Shown here piece by piece: positions 47,879-58,618 of a DNA stretch of 64,000 nt. The stretch is taken from the NCBI RefSeq assembly GCF_004216575.1, contig NZ_SGWW01000003.1:434001-498000 (forward strand). The letters are read 5' to 3'. The stretch is from Microcella putealis. Lineage in GTDB: Bacteria; Actinomycetota; Actinomycetes; Actinomycetales; Microbacteriaceae. Under the pieces are notes generated by a model. The model worked only from the letters and a program-made list of their open reading frames with translations, was not told where the DNA came from and searched no databases. A program made the position numbers and the translations under genes. The first letter of the stretch is position 1. The number at the start of each line of letters is the position of its first letter.

Positions 47879-48851
47879 AAGCCAGCTCCTTCTTGTTTCC
47901 GAAGATGCCCTGTGGCCTGAATATGACCAAGAGCATGATCACGACACCGACGAGAATGAACTGCAGCTGACCAGCCTGAACGGTCGACATGAACGGCAAC
48001 CAGCCCACCTCGACCGCGCGGGCGACGAAGCCCGAGAAGAAGCTCAGCGACACCCAGAACACGATCGCGCCGATGATCGGGCCAAGCACCGTCGCCGCAC
48101 CACCGAGCAGCAGGATCGCGTAGATGAAGAACGTCAGCGTCGGCTGGAAGTTCGACGGCACGACCGCGCGGGGCAGCACGAATACCATGCCAGCGAGCGA
48201 GCCGAAAACGCCACCGAGAATCAGGGCCTGCATCTTGTAGAAGTAGACGTTCTTGCCCAACGCGCGAACAGCATCCTCGTCTTCACGGATGCCCTTGATG
48301 ACGCGGCCCCACGGAGACTTCATCAGGCGCCACGTGATGAGCGCCGCGACAATCACGAGGCCCCAGCCGAAGATGCGCACCCACCAGTCGTACTCGTTGT
48401 AGGTGAAGGGTCCGACGCCGTATGTGCCCGCGGGAATCGGGTTGACGTCTTCAAATGAGCCCTTGTAACCCTGCAGGCCGTTCGCCGAGCCGGTGTACTC
48501 CACGAACGTGTTCGTCGTGAACATCAACCTCGCGATCTCTGCCGCCGCGATCGTCACGATCGCGAGATAGTCAGCCCGCAGTCGCAGGGTGGGCACACCC
48601 AGAATCAGCGCGAAGATGATCGAGACGCCGATGCCGACAAGGATCGCCGCCCACCAGGGGAACCCGAAGGTCAGTGTTGAGATGGCGTAGCCGTAGGCGC
48701 CGAGCGCCATGAAGCCCGCCTGGCCGAAGTTCAGCAGGCCGGTGTAGCCGAAGTGAATCGCCAGGCCAAGCGCCGCGAGGGCGTAGGCGGCGGTGACGGG
48801 GCTCAGGATCTGCTGAGCCGCGTTTCCGAGGAGTTGAATCCAGTCGATCAT
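47868..48851 (-). CDS. livM: ABC transporter permease, LivM type
   Basis: 327 residues with eight to ten TM segments. HFGYTGLLNFGQAGFMALGAYGYA and the cytoplasmic EAA-like RVIKGIREDEDAVRALGKNV (cores GLLNFGQAGFMALGAYG and REDEDAVRALGKN) are the LivM signature. The N-terminus is short and starts directly at the first TM. It follows livH after nine bases. Confidence 0.94.
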   Translation of the reverse strand: MIDWIQLLGNAAQQILSPVTAAYALAALGLAIHFGYTGLLNFGQAGFMALGAYGYAISTLTFGFPWWAAILVGIGVSIIFALILGVPTLRLRADYLAIVTIAAAEIARLMFTTNTFVEYTGSANGLQGYKGSFEDVNPIPAGTYGVGPFTYNEYDWWVRIFGWGLVIVAALITWRLMKSPWGRVIKGIREDEDAVRALGKNVYFYKMQALILGGVFGSLAGMVFVLPRAVVPSNFQPTLTFFIYAILLLGGAATVLGPIIGAIVFWVSLSFFSGFVARAVEVGWLPFMSTVQAGQLQFILVGVVIMLLVIFRPQGIFGNKKELAFVK

Positions 48852-48860
48852 CGCGTGTCC

Positions 48861-50189
48861 CTAACCGATCCGTTCCTTGCGGCCCAACAAGCCCTGCGGG
48901 CGCAACAGCAGCACCACGATCAGGACCACGAGGGCTCCGACGTACTTCATGTCCGCGGCGATCACCAGGGTCGACATCTCGACGAAGAGACCCACGATGA
49001 TCGAACCGATGAGGGCTCCGAACGCGGTGCCGAGACCGCCCAGCACCACGGCGGCGAAGGTGAGCAGCAGGATTTGGAAGCCCATGTCCCAGCTGACGCC
49101 GGGGCGGAAGTAGCCCCAGAGAATCCCACCCAGGCCCGCGAGACCGCCCGCCATGACCCACACGATGCGAATCACGCGGTCGACGTCGATTCCGGATGCG
49201 GCGGCCAGCGCAGGGTTGTCGCTGACGGCGCGGGTCGCCTTCCCGAGGCGCGTGCGCAGCAGGAAGTACGCGACGGCGAGCAAAACCACGATCGAGATGA
49301 GCATCGAGGCGATGTCGATCCAGCTGAGACCGAAGAAGTCGGTCGAGAACTGCGTGCTCGTGGCGAACGGCAGCTGGCGCGTCTCACCGCCGATGAAGAA
49401 CTGGTAGATGTATCGGCCGGCGAGCGAGAGGCCGATGGACACGATCATCATCGGAATCAAACCCACGCCACGTTTGCGCAAAGGCTTCCAGAGGGCCGCG
49501 TCGTTCGCCCAACCCATCGCCATGCTGAGGATTAGCGCGATCAGAATGGCGAGCGGCAGCGGGAACTCGAGGAACACGCCGAAGACCAGCACCATGATCG
49601 CGCCGAAGGCGACGAGCTCGGCGTGCGCAAAGTTGCTGAGGCCTGTGGTGCCGAAGACCAGGGAGAGGCCGATCGCGACCAGCGCGAGCAGCAGACCGAA
49701 GTTCAGGCCCAGGAAGAAGCGGTCAACGATCTGGCCGCCAACACTGGTCGTGTTGCGCTGCCCCTCGCCGATAAAGAAGTTCGACGGCACGTTGCCGCTG
49801 GGGCCGACGGTCGCTTCACGAATGTTGGGGGTGGGGTTCTCGCCCGACTCGTCGATGACCGCGATGCCCTCGGGCAGCGTCGACTCGTCGAGGGTGACGG
49901 TGTAGGTCTCGCGCTCGGGGACACCGATGGCCCATCGGCCCTCAGCGTTCGTGATCGCCTCGGCCGACTGGCCGGGGCCCTCGACGGTGATGCGAACGCC
50001 CTCGAGGGGCTCGCCGTCGAGTCGCACGATTCCGCTCACTTGGAACTCGTTGTCGTCGAGACCGACTTGCGATGTTGCGTGTGCCGGCGAGGCAGACAAG
50101 AGCGCGACGGCGGCGAACAGCACCGCCAGCAGGGTCGCGACAAGTCGTGGCCATCGCCGGCTCGTCGGTGTGGTTGCAGCGTGTGCCAC
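48861..50189 (-). CDS. livH: ABC transporter permease, LivH type, with an N-terminal secreted carboxypeptidase-regulatory-like domain
   Basis: 442 residues, about 150 more than a usual LivH. Residues 1-38 look like a cleavable signal peptide (basic RRWPRL, hydrophobic stretch, ASPAHA cleavage site). Residues 48 to about 125 read as a beta-sandwich of the CarboxypepD_reg type (VSGIVRLDGEPLEGVRITVEG, NAEGRWAIGVPERETYTVTLD; cores shown). After a linker the LivH permease starts near residue 155: LNFGLLLALVAIGLSLVFGTTGLSNFAHAELVAFGA (core GLSLVFGTTGLSNFAHAEL). GTG 50189 follows TGGAGGTTTC. First gene of livHMGF. Confidence 0.88.
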   Translation of the reverse strand: MAHAATTPTSRRWPRLVATLLAVLFAAVALLSASPAHATSQVGLDDNEFQVSGIVRLDGEPLEGVRITVEGPGQSAEAITNAEGRWAIGVPERETYTVTLDESTLPEGIAVIDESGENPTPNIREATVGPSGNVPSNFFIGEGQRNTTSVGGQIVDRFFLGLNFGLLLALVAIGLSLVFGTTGLSNFAHAELVAFGAIMVLVFGVFLEFPLPLAILIALILSMAMGWANDAALWKPLRKRGVGLIPMMIVSIGLSLAGRYIYQFFIGGETRQLPFATSTQFSTDFFGLSWIDIASMLISIVVLLAVAYFLLRTRLGKATRAVSDNPALAAASGIDVDRVIRIVWVMAGGLAGLGGILWGYFRPGVSWDMGFQILLLTFAAVVLGGLGTAFGALIGSIIVGLFVEMSTLVIAADMKYVGALVVLIVVLLLRPQGLLGRKERIG

Positions 50190-50315
50190 GAAACCTCCAG
50201 GTCGTTTCGGGTCGAGGCGCGCAGCCCCGCGGGCCAGGTGGCCCGGTCCGTCAGCGTTGACGATAGGACTCACACGTTGCCGCCGTGTTTCGCGACGAAA
50301 TGCGAATCCGCGTAG

Positions 50316-51917
<1,602 letters not shown>

Positions 51918-52241
51918 CGGGGCGCGGCGCCGCCCGCGCGGTCGTCGCGGAGGCCGTGCCGCGCCCGCCCGAAGCCACGCCGCGGCCGCGCGGGCCCGCC
52001 CGCGCAGCCCCCGCTGTCGTCCCTGCGCGGCGTCCACCCGCGCGTCCGCTTAAACGTCGGGCGCGAACGAAACCTCTGTGAGGAATGCGCGTTTGAGGCC
52101 GTGCGAATGCGACGACCACGGGCGCGGATTCCCCCATGGTTGTCGGCTTCGCACGTCCTCCCCATCAGATCGCGCGCGGCAGGCATCCGCAGAACCTCGG
52201 GTCGCGGCGCGTCACGTCGGTCGGCTCGCCATCGTGCCGGG
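51918..52241. other. 324-base stretch without a recognisable gene
   Basis: Immediately after guaB, very GC-rich and rich in GCG/CGC runs up to about 52050, then less biased. Several GC-rich inverted segments are possible but none has a T-tract. I see no RNA gene or convincing frame. Frames that read into the next gene's upstream region have no ribosome-binding site. Confidence 0.5.
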
Positions 52242-53189
52242 ATGCACATCGATCCGGCTCTCAACGCTGACGGACTCTTAGTTGCTCGCGACTCTGTGCT
52301 TGCGGGTGCAGACACACGGTCGCTGCAGCGCGCTGCCGCACGGGGAGACCTCCTCAGACTTGCGCGCGGCGTCTACACGACACCCGAATTCTGGGCGCAC
52401 TGCGATCGTCGGGAGCGGCACGTGTTGCGCTGTCGCGCCGCGGCAGAGCGACTCGGTTCCCGCCTCACGCTTGCCGGGCCATCGGCGGCAGCAGTACTCG
52501 GGCTCGACCTGGCTGCGCAGTGGCCGGATGCGGTGTGTGCATTGACGACGCCCGCGGACGGTACTCGGCGGCGGGGAAACATCATGTGGTGGGCGAGCCC
52601 GCAGCACGATCGTCATGTGCAGGATCTGGGGTGGGTGAGAACGACCGATCCACTGCGAACCGCGACCGAAATTGCGGCGCGGACACCGTTTGTGGCCGGG
52701 CTCATTACTGCCGACTCGGCGCTCCGTCACGAGCGATACCGGGGTCCAGGCGTCGGTGGCGAACGCTTCATGGAGGTTGCCCGGGCGATCGCCATTCGGC
52801 GAGGCACGCGACGCGTTCGCCGGGTAGCGGAGTTCGCCGATGGCAACGCGGAGTCGGCGGGGGAGACGTGGACCCGTGCGGCCCTTGAGCACCTCGGCGC
52901 CCCGCCTCCCGAGCTTCAGGTCGACGTGTTGGACGGGCGTGTGTGGGTTGCGCGCGTCGACTTCTGCTGGCCAGCTCGCAAAATCATCGTCGAGTTCGAT
53001 GGCGAGAAGAAGTATCGTGCCGCGCTCCGGGCCCCGGAGCGGACGGTCGAGGATGTCGTCATCGAGGAAAAGAAGCGCGAAGACCGACTCCGCGAGGCCG
53101 GTTGGGCGATCGTTCGTGTCGTGTGGGGCGACCTTCGGGAGCCAGATCGTTTGCGACGGAAGCTGCGACGAGTGTGCCTCATCGCCTAG
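52242..53189 (+). CDS. DUF559-like protein with AbiEi-type N-terminal domain
   Basis: 315 residues. The N-terminus (about 1-60, SVLAGADTRSLQRAAARGDLLRLARGVYTTPEFW) resembles the winged-helix AbiEi antitoxin domain; the C-terminus (about 220-310, ARVDFCWPARKIIVEFDGEKKYR ... EDRLREAGWAIVRVVWGDL) resembles DUF559 in the restriction-endonuclease fold, with D-E-D residues that could bind metal. Cores only are quoted. Such proteins are common in actinobacteria and mostly uncharacterised; no toxin gene sits beside it. ATG 52242 lies six bases after CATCGT, perhaps a leaderless start. Codon use is less GC3-biased than its neighbours. Confidence 0.7.
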   Translation: MHIDPALNADGLLVARDSVLAGADTRSLQRAAARGDLLRLARGVYTTPEFWAHCDRRERHVLRCRAAAERLGSRLTLAGPSAAAVLGLDLAAQWPDAVCALTTPADGTRRRGNIMWWASPQHDRHVQDLGWVRTTDPLRTATEIAARTPFVAGLITADSALRHERYRGPGVGGERFMEVARAIAIRRGTRRVRRVAEFADGNAESAGETWTRAALEHLGAPPPELQVDVLDGRVWVARVDFCWPARKIIVEFDGEKKYRAALRAPERTVEDVVIEEKKREDRLREAGWAIVRVVWGDLREPDRLRRKLRRVCLIA

Positions 53190-53398
53190 TCCGAGTATTG
53201 GCTCGTGTGCGCAGGCGACGCGCCATCCGGGTGGGAGCGTGCGGTTGCGACAACACCGTGCGCGTCTGCGCCCGTGTTTGTCGTTGGCGCACGTCTTTAG
53301 TCGCAGGGAGTCGAATGCGGCGCGGGCGGCACCGCACGCGGGGTTCGCCGTGGGGATGACCGTGCGACGGCGGGGCGCGCGCGGGCTACCGTCGTCAC

Positions 53399-54004
53399 GT
53401 GAGCGACACCCAGATTCTTCGGCAGGATGACCCGCGCGTGCCCGAGCTGCTGGCGCAGGGTTATCGGCTGGTCGGCGAGAGCTGGGGTGCGACGCTGCGC
53501 CTTCCGGCCGACGTCGATCTCTCGAGCTACACAGCCCGCGTCGACGCGCTGCGCGCCCGCGGCATCGGGGTGCGAGAGCTCGACGACGCGTTCGCCGTTG
53601 CGCTCTACGAGCTCGAGGTGGCAACCAACCCCGACTACCCGTTCACGCCGGCGACGCACCAGGCGCTGCCGACTCGCGCGAGCATCCGCGCACTGTGGGC
53701 AGACGGTAAGCGCGTGTTTGGCGCGATCGACGACGGGATGCTCGTGGGCGCGATCGTCTGGACTCCGGCGGGCGATCTGGTCGACAACGACTTCGCCTCG
53801 GTACGGGCGTCGCATCGCGGCAGCGGCGTCGCCTCGGCGATCGCCGCGCTGTCGATCGTCACGCTCGCGGAGGATGGTGCCCGCACCTTCACGGCGGGCG
53901 GGGCGGCCGTGAACGCGGCCAGCCTCGCCCTCGTGCGCGCCGCCGGCTTCGAGGTCGACGAGCGGTGGGGCAGCTACGTTCGCGCGCGAGCGGGGCGGCA
54001 CTGA
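53399..54004 (+). CDS. GNAT-family N-acetyltransferase
   Basis: 201 residues, one GNAT domain. The acetyl-CoA loop is ASVRASHRGSGVASAIAAL, preceded by MLVGAIVWTPAGDLVDND and followed by NAASLALVRAAGFEVDERWG. The acceptor is unknown. GTG 53399 lies six bases after TACCGT (53387-53392), so leaderless. Confidence 0.8.
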   Translation: MSDTQILRQDDPRVPELLAQGYRLVGESWGATLRLPADVDLSSYTARVDALRARGIGVRELDDAFAVALYELEVATNPDYPFTPATHQALPTRASIRALWADGKRVFGAIDDGMLVGAIVWTPAGDLVDNDFASVRASHRGSGVASAIAALSIVTLAEDGARTFTAGGAAVNAASLALVRAAGFEVDERWGSYVRARAGRH

Positions 54005-54052
54005 CGCCCAGGCCGCCCACGCCAGTCCTTACCCGCCCGATAGGCTGGGCAA

Positions 54053-55174
54053 GTGATGGAGATCGAGATCGGGCGGGCCAAGCGGGCGCGGAGGGCGTAT
54101 TCCTTCGACGACATCGCGGTGGTGCCGAGCCGCCGCACCCGCGACCCCGAAGTGGTGTCAATCAGCTGGACGATCGACGCCTACTCTTTCGATACGCCGG
54201 TCATTGCGGCCCCGATGGATTCCGTCGTGAGCCCCGCCACCGCCATCACGATCGGCCGCCTCGGTGGCCTGGGCGTGCTCGACCTCGAGGGCCTCTGGAC
54301 GCGCTACGAGGACGCCGACGCCGAGCTCGACCGCATCCGTCAGCTCGACCCCGCCGCGGCGACGGCCGAGATGCAGCGCATCTACGCCGAGCCCATCAAG
54401 CCCGAACTGATCCGCCAACGGCTCGCCGAGATCCGTGAGGCCGGGGTGCCGGTCGCCGGTGCCCTCAGCCCGCAGCGTACGCAGGAGCACTTCCAAGACG
54501 TGGTCGACGCCGGTGTCGATCTGTTTGTGATCCGCGGCACCACGGTGAGCGCCGAGCACGTCGCCCGCGATCGCGAGCCCCTGAACCTCAAGAAGTTCAT
54601 CTACGAGCTCGACGTGCCCGTCATCGTGGGTGGGGCCGCGACCTACACCGCGGCGCTACACCTCATGCGCACCGGCGCTGCTGGCGTGCTCGTCGGCTTT
54701 GGCGGCGGTGCGGCCAGCACCACGCGTCTGAGCCTCGGCATCCACGCGCCGATGGCCACGGCCGTCAGCGACGTCGCCGCGGCGCGCCGCGACTACATGG
54801 ACGAGTCGGGCGGCCGCTACGTGCACGTCATCGCCGACGGTGGCCTCGGAACGAGCGGCGACATCGTCAAGGCCGTCGCGATGGGTGCCGACGCCGTCAT
54901 GCTCGGCTCGGCCCTCGCCAAGGCGACCGACGCCCCCGGCCGCGGCTGGCACTGGGGCGCCGAGGCGCACCACCCCGAACTGCCGCGCGGCAACCGCGTC
55001 GCGGTCGACCAGCTGGCGCCGCTCGAGCAGCTCATGTTCGGCCCGTCGAGCCACGCCGATGGTCAGGTGAACCTCATGGGGGCGCTGCGCCGCTCGATGG
55101 CGACGACCGGCTACTCCGACTTGAAAGAGTTCCAGCGGGTCGAGGTCGTCGTCGCGCCCTACGAGTCGCGCTAG
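54053..55174 (+). CDS. guaB3: GuaB3 family IMP dehydrogenase-related protein
   Basis: 373 residues with an IMPDH-type TIM barrel but no CBS domains. AYSFDDIAVVPSRRTRDPEVV, TPVIAAPMDSVVSPATA, HVIADGGLGTSGDIVKAVAMGADAVMLGSAL (core ADGGLGTSGDIVKA) and YVHV are present. Where IMPDH has GSICTTR this protein has GAASTTR, so the catalytic Cys is replaced by Ser. Reports in other bacteria assign related proteins to GMP reductase-type or unknown roles; here I leave it as GuaB3. TAGGCT (54041-54046) six bases before GTG 54053 indicates a leaderless start. Confidence 0.9.
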   Translation: MMEIEIGRAKRARRAYSFDDIAVVPSRRTRDPEVVSISWTIDAYSFDTPVIAAPMDSVVSPATAITIGRLGGLGVLDLEGLWTRYEDADAELDRIRQLDPAAATAEMQRIYAEPIKPELIRQRLAEIREAGVPVAGALSPQRTQEHFQDVVDAGVDLFVIRGTTVSAEHVARDREPLNLKKFIYELDVPVIVGGAATYTAALHLMRTGAAGVLVGFGGGAASTTRLSLGIHAPMATAVSDVAAARRDYMDESGGRYVHVIADGGLGTSGDIVKAVAMGADAVMLGSALAKATDAPGRGWHWGAEAHHPELPRGNRVAVDQLAPLEQLMFGPSSHADGQVNLMGALRRSMATTGYSDLKEFQRVEVVVAPYESR

Positions 55175-55262
55175 GCGCAGCTCCCGCGCCGGCGCCGGCG
55201 GCAGAGCGCGCGTGCGCACCGGCTTCAGCGCCGCCACAGTCGCCCCCGGCAGAATGGGGGTC

Positions 55263-56090
55263 GTGTGGAAGCTCGCGCGTCGCCCCAAGTGGATCGCCCT
55301 GCTCGCCCTCGCCCTCGGCATCGCCGCGGCGTTCGCGGCGATGGGGCAGTGGCAGCTTGAGCGCGCCACCGAGGAGGCGATCGTCGACGAGCGCGACACC
55401 GAAACCCCCGAGCCGCTGACCGCGTTGGCCGAACCTCAGCAGGTCATGACCTCCGAGGCGAGCGGCCGCATCGTGACCGTCGACGGCCAGTGGGTTGCCG
55501 GTGATGACCTCGTCGTCACGGGTCGCCAAACCGTCACCGAGGTCGACGGGTCCCGCGAGGGGGACTGGGTCGTGCGGCACCTGCGCACCGCTGACGGGGC
55601 GAGCCTCGCGGTCGCGATCGGAATCCTGCCACCCGGGGCGAGCATCCCGAATCTGGATGCGGGCCCCGCGTCGCTCACGGGGCGGTACGTTCCGAGCGAG
55701 TCGCCCCAGACATCAGATTTCGAGGCGGGCGAGCGCACCGCGATCGCCGTCGCCGACCTCGTCAACGTGTGGCCGGAGCCCGGCCCGATCTATTCGGGCT
55801 ACCTGGTGCTGAGCGAGGCGCCCGACGGTCTGGCCACGATTCCTGCCCCGCCGCCCGAGTTCGAGGGCCAGCTCAACCTGCTGAACGTGTTCTACGCGAT
55901 CGAATGGGTCATCTTCGGCGGCTTCGCGCTGTACCTCTGGTGGCGCCTGATGCGCGACGAGTACGAGAAGGAGCAGGCGGAGGCCGAGGAGGCGGCCGCG
56001 GCCGCTGCGAGTGGTGGCGACGGTGGCGACGGCAGCGGCGGCACCGCGCTCGACCCCGCACCGGCGCCTCAGCCAGCGACCCTAAACTGA
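55263..56090 (+). CDS. SURF1-family cytochrome oxidase biogenesis protein
   Basis: 275 residues. One TM near the N-terminus (residues 8-28: WIALLALALGIAAAFAAMGQWQ, conserved GQWQLERA) and one near residue 215-235 (FYAIEWVIFGGFALYLWW) bracket an extracellular domain; the C-terminal tail is Glu/Ala/Gly-rich. SURF1 proteins help insert haem a into aa3-type oxidase. GTG 55263 lies seven bases after CAGAAT (55250-55255), which I prefer to upstream in-frame starts at 55212 and 55254. Confidence 0.82.
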   Translation: MWKLARRPKWIALLALALGIAAAFAAMGQWQLERATEEAIVDERDTETPEPLTALAEPQQVMTSEASGRIVTVDGQWVAGDDLVVTGRQTVTEVDGSREGDWVVRHLRTADGASLAVAIGILPPGASIPNLDAGPASLTGRYVPSESPQTSDFEAGERTAIAVADLVNVWPEPGPIYSGYLVLSEAPDGLATIPAPPPEFEGQLNLLNVFYAIEWVIFGGFALYLWWRLMRDEYEKEQAEAEEAAAAAASGGDGGDGSGGTALDPAPAPQPATLN

Positions 56091-56094
56091 GACC

Positions 56095-56565
56095 ATGGCG
56101 TTCGGCCCCAGCCCCCAAGACATCCCGTCGATTCGGCGCACCCTCGCCGTCTACAAGGTCAGTTCGGTGCTCACCGGCACCTTCCTGCTCGGTCTCGTGG
56201 TGATGATGGTCACCCGCTACGGCTTCGGCAGCGACATTGAGCTGAACGGCCCCGACGGCTTCATCGCGCTGACCCCGGTTGACACCCTTCAGGGCTTCAA
56301 CCTGTCGATCTTCTTGCTCGCCGTGCACGGCTGGCTGTATGTGCTCTACCTCGGCTGCGACTTCGTGCTGTGGCGCCTGTTGCGCTGGCCGTTCTGGAAG
56401 TTCCTCTGGATCGCGATGGGCGGCATCGTCCCGCTCTTGTCGTTCTTCTTCGAGCGCCAGGTTCCGCGCGAGGTCGAGGCGCTGATCGACTCGCTCGAGT
56501 CGCGGCAGGAAACGACGACCCCCGATCAGGATGCGCGCCCCGCCGCGGAAGGCTCGGTCGCGTGA
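56095..56565 (+). CDS. DUF3817 membrane protein
   Basis: 156 residues with three TM segments (about 24-45, 68-92 and 100-118). [32 protein letters not shown] and [19 protein letters not shown] are the DUF3817 pattern, common in actinobacteria between oxidase assembly and guaA genes. Function unknown. TAAACT (56083-56088) lies six bases before the ATG and overlaps the SURF1 stop codon. Its own stop overlaps the guaA start. Confidence 0.88.
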   Translation: MAFGPSPQDIPSIRRTLAVYKVSSVLTGTFLLGLVVMMVTRYGFGSDIELNGPDGFIALTPVDTLQGFNLSIFLLAVHGWLYVLYLGCDFVLWRLLRWPFWKFLWIAMGGIVPLLSFFFERQVPREVEALIDSLESRQETTTPDQDARPAAEGSVA

Positions 56566-58139
56566 GCGCCGGCACCGACCACCGCCCCGTTCTCGTTGTC
56601 GACTTCGGCGCCCAGTACGCGCAGCTGATCGCTCGCCGCGTGCGCGAGGCGAGCGTGTATTCCGAGATCGTGCCGCACACGATCACCGCCGACGAGGTGG
56701 CCGCGAAGAACCCGGCCGCGATCGTCTTGAGCGGCGGACCGTCGAGCGTCTATGAGCCGGGGTCCCCTGATCTCGACCCGGGCATCCTGCAATTGGGCAT
56801 CCCCGTCATGGGCATTTGCTACGGCTTCCAGGTGATGGCAAAGCAGCTCGGCGGCGAGGTCGCGAAGACCGGCCGCCGCGAGTACGGCGCCACGACCGCC
56901 CGCATCGTCGGTGACGGCGGCAGCCTGCTCACCCAGCAGCCCGAAACCCAGGTCACGTGGATGAGCCACGGCGACTCGGTCGCGAAGGCGCCTGAGGGCT
57001 TCGACGTGCTTGCGAGCACCGACGACACGCCCGTGGCCGCGTTCGCGAGCGACGAGCGGAAGCTCTACGGCGTGCAGTGGCACCCCGAGGTCAAGCACTC
57101 AGAGTTCGGGCAGCGCGTGCTCGAGAACTTCTTGCACCGTGCGGCCGGCATCGCCCCCGACTGGAACAGCGGCAGCGTCATCGCCGAGCAGGTCGAGCGC
57201 ATCCGCGAGCAGGTGGGCAGCGCGCGCGTCATCTGCGGCCTGTCGGGCGGCGTCGACAGCGCGGTCGCCGCGGCGATCGTGCACGAGGCGGTCGGCGACC
57301 AGCTCGTCTGCGTTTTCGTCGACCACGGCCTGCTGCGGGCCGATGAGCGTCGCCAGGTCGAGGAGGACTACGTGGCCGCCACGGGCATCCGCCTCGTGAC
57401 GGTGGATGCGCGTCAGCAGTTCCTCGATGCGCTCGCGGGCGTCACCGACCCCGAAATGAAGCGCAAGATCATCGGCCGCGAGTTCATCCGCACCTTCGAG
57501 AACGCAGCCGAGGCGCTCGTGCTCGAGGCGCAGGGCGAGGGCGAGGCCGTGAAGTTTCTCGTGCAGGGCACCCTGTACCCCGACGTCGTCGAGTCGGGCG
57601 GCGGCACGGGCACGGCGAACATCAAGAGCCACCACAACGTGGGCGGCCTGCCCGACGACCTCGAGTTCGAACTCGTCGAGCCGCTGCGCACCCTGTTCAA
57701 AGACGAGGTGCGCGCGATCGGCCGCGAGCTGGGCCTGCCCGAGCCGATTGTGGCGCGCCAGCCGTTCCCCGGCCCGGGCCTCGGCATTCGCATCATCGGC
57801 GAGGTGACGGAAGAGCGGCTCGAGCTGCTGCGCCAGGCCGACGCGATCGTGCGGCACGAATTGACGGCGGCAGGCCTCGACGCCGAGATCTGGCAGTGCC
57901 CGGTCGTGCTGCTCGCCGACGTGCGCTCGGTGGGCGTGCAGGGCGATGGCCGCACCTACGGCCACCCGATCGTGCTGCGCCCCGTCTCGAGCGAAGACGC
58001 GATGACCGCCGACTGGACGCGCCTGCCCTACGACGTGCTCGCCCGCATCTCGAACCGCATCACGAACGAGGTCGAGGGCGTCAACCGGGTCGTGCTCGAC
58101 GTCACGTCGAAGCCCCCGGGCACCATCGAGTGGGAATAG
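56562..58139 (+). CDS. guaA: GMP synthase (glutamine-hydrolysing)
   Basis: 525 residues. Aminates XMP to GMP. N-terminal class I amidotransferase ([18 protein letters not shown], nucleophile in [16 protein letters not shown]), then the ATP pyrophosphatase domain with [14 protein letters not shown] and the dimerisation domain ending [20 protein letters not shown] 56562 overlaps the DUF3817 stop (GTGA). With guaB and guaB3 it makes a local guanine-nucleotide cluster. Confidence 0.97.
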   Translation: MSAGTDHRPVLVVDFGAQYAQLIARRVREASVYSEIVPHTITADEVAAKNPAAIVLSGGPSSVYEPGSPDLDPGILQLGIPVMGICYGFQVMAKQLGGEVAKTGRREYGATTARIVGDGGSLLTQQPETQVTWMSHGDSVAKAPEGFDVLASTDDTPVAAFASDERKLYGVQWHPEVKHSEFGQRVLENFLHRAAGIAPDWNSGSVIAEQVERIREQVGSARVICGLSGGVDSAVAAAIVHEAVGDQLVCVFVDHGLLRADERRQVEEDYVAATGIRLVTVDARQQFLDALAGVTDPEMKRKIIGREFIRTFENAAEALVLEAQGEGEAVKFLVQGTLYPDVVESGGGTGTANIKSHHNVGGLPDDLEFELVEPLRTLFKDEVRAIGRELGLPEPIVARQPFPGPGLGIRIIGEVTEERLELLRQADAIVRHELTAAGLDAEIWQCPVVLLADVRSVGVQGDGRTYGHPIVLRPVSSEDAMTADWTRLPYDVLARISNRITNEVEGVNRVVLDVTSKPPGTIEWE

Positions 58140-58615
58140 ATCCCGAGAGTGAGCGCCGCTTAGCCGCGTTCTGGGAGTCGCTCGACGACGACGCTGAGCT
58201 CGCGGAGGCGGATGCCCGCCTGCTCGCGATCATCGACGGATTTCCGGTGGCGCGCATCCTGTTCGAGCGGGCGTCGCTGCGCGACGCGCTCGGATTCGAG
58301 GCGGATGCTGTTCCGCTGTACGAGGCCGCCATCGCCGCCGGCCTCGCATCGCCCGACCGCGAGCGCGCCGTCATTCAGCTCGCGTCGTCCCTGCGCAATC
58401 TCAGCCGCGCCGAGGAGGGCCTCGCGCAGCTTCTGCCGCTCGTCGAGGACGCGGCCGTGGGCGCCCAGGCCTCGGCCTTCGCCGCGCTGTGCCTCATCGA
58501 TCTCGGCAGAAACGCGGAAGCCGCGAGGCTCGCGCTTGGTGCGCTGGCCCCGCGGCTTCCGGAGTATGGCCGGGCGGTCGCGTCGTACGTCGGCGAGCTG
58601 CCCGACCTCGAGTAG
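58130..58615 (+). CDS. Tetratricopeptide-repeat protein (TPR_5 type)
   Basis: 161 residues, helical and Ala/Leu-rich. Three TPR-like helix pairs are visible ([79 protein letters not shown]; cores shown). Presumably a protein-binding scaffold of unknown partner. GTG 58130 overlaps the last ten bases of guaA; the upstream frame belongs to guaA's shadow. GAGCGG-type ribosome-binding sites are not evident, so the start is uncertain. Confidence 0.7.
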   Translation: MGIDPESERRLAAFWESLDDDAELAEADARLLAIIDGFPVARILFERASLRDALGFEADAVPLYEAAIAAGLASPDRERAVIQLASSLRNLSRAEEGLAQLLPLVEDAAVGAQASAFAALCLIDLGRNAEAARLALGALAPRLPEYGRAVASYVGELPDLE

Positions 58616-58618
58616 TCG

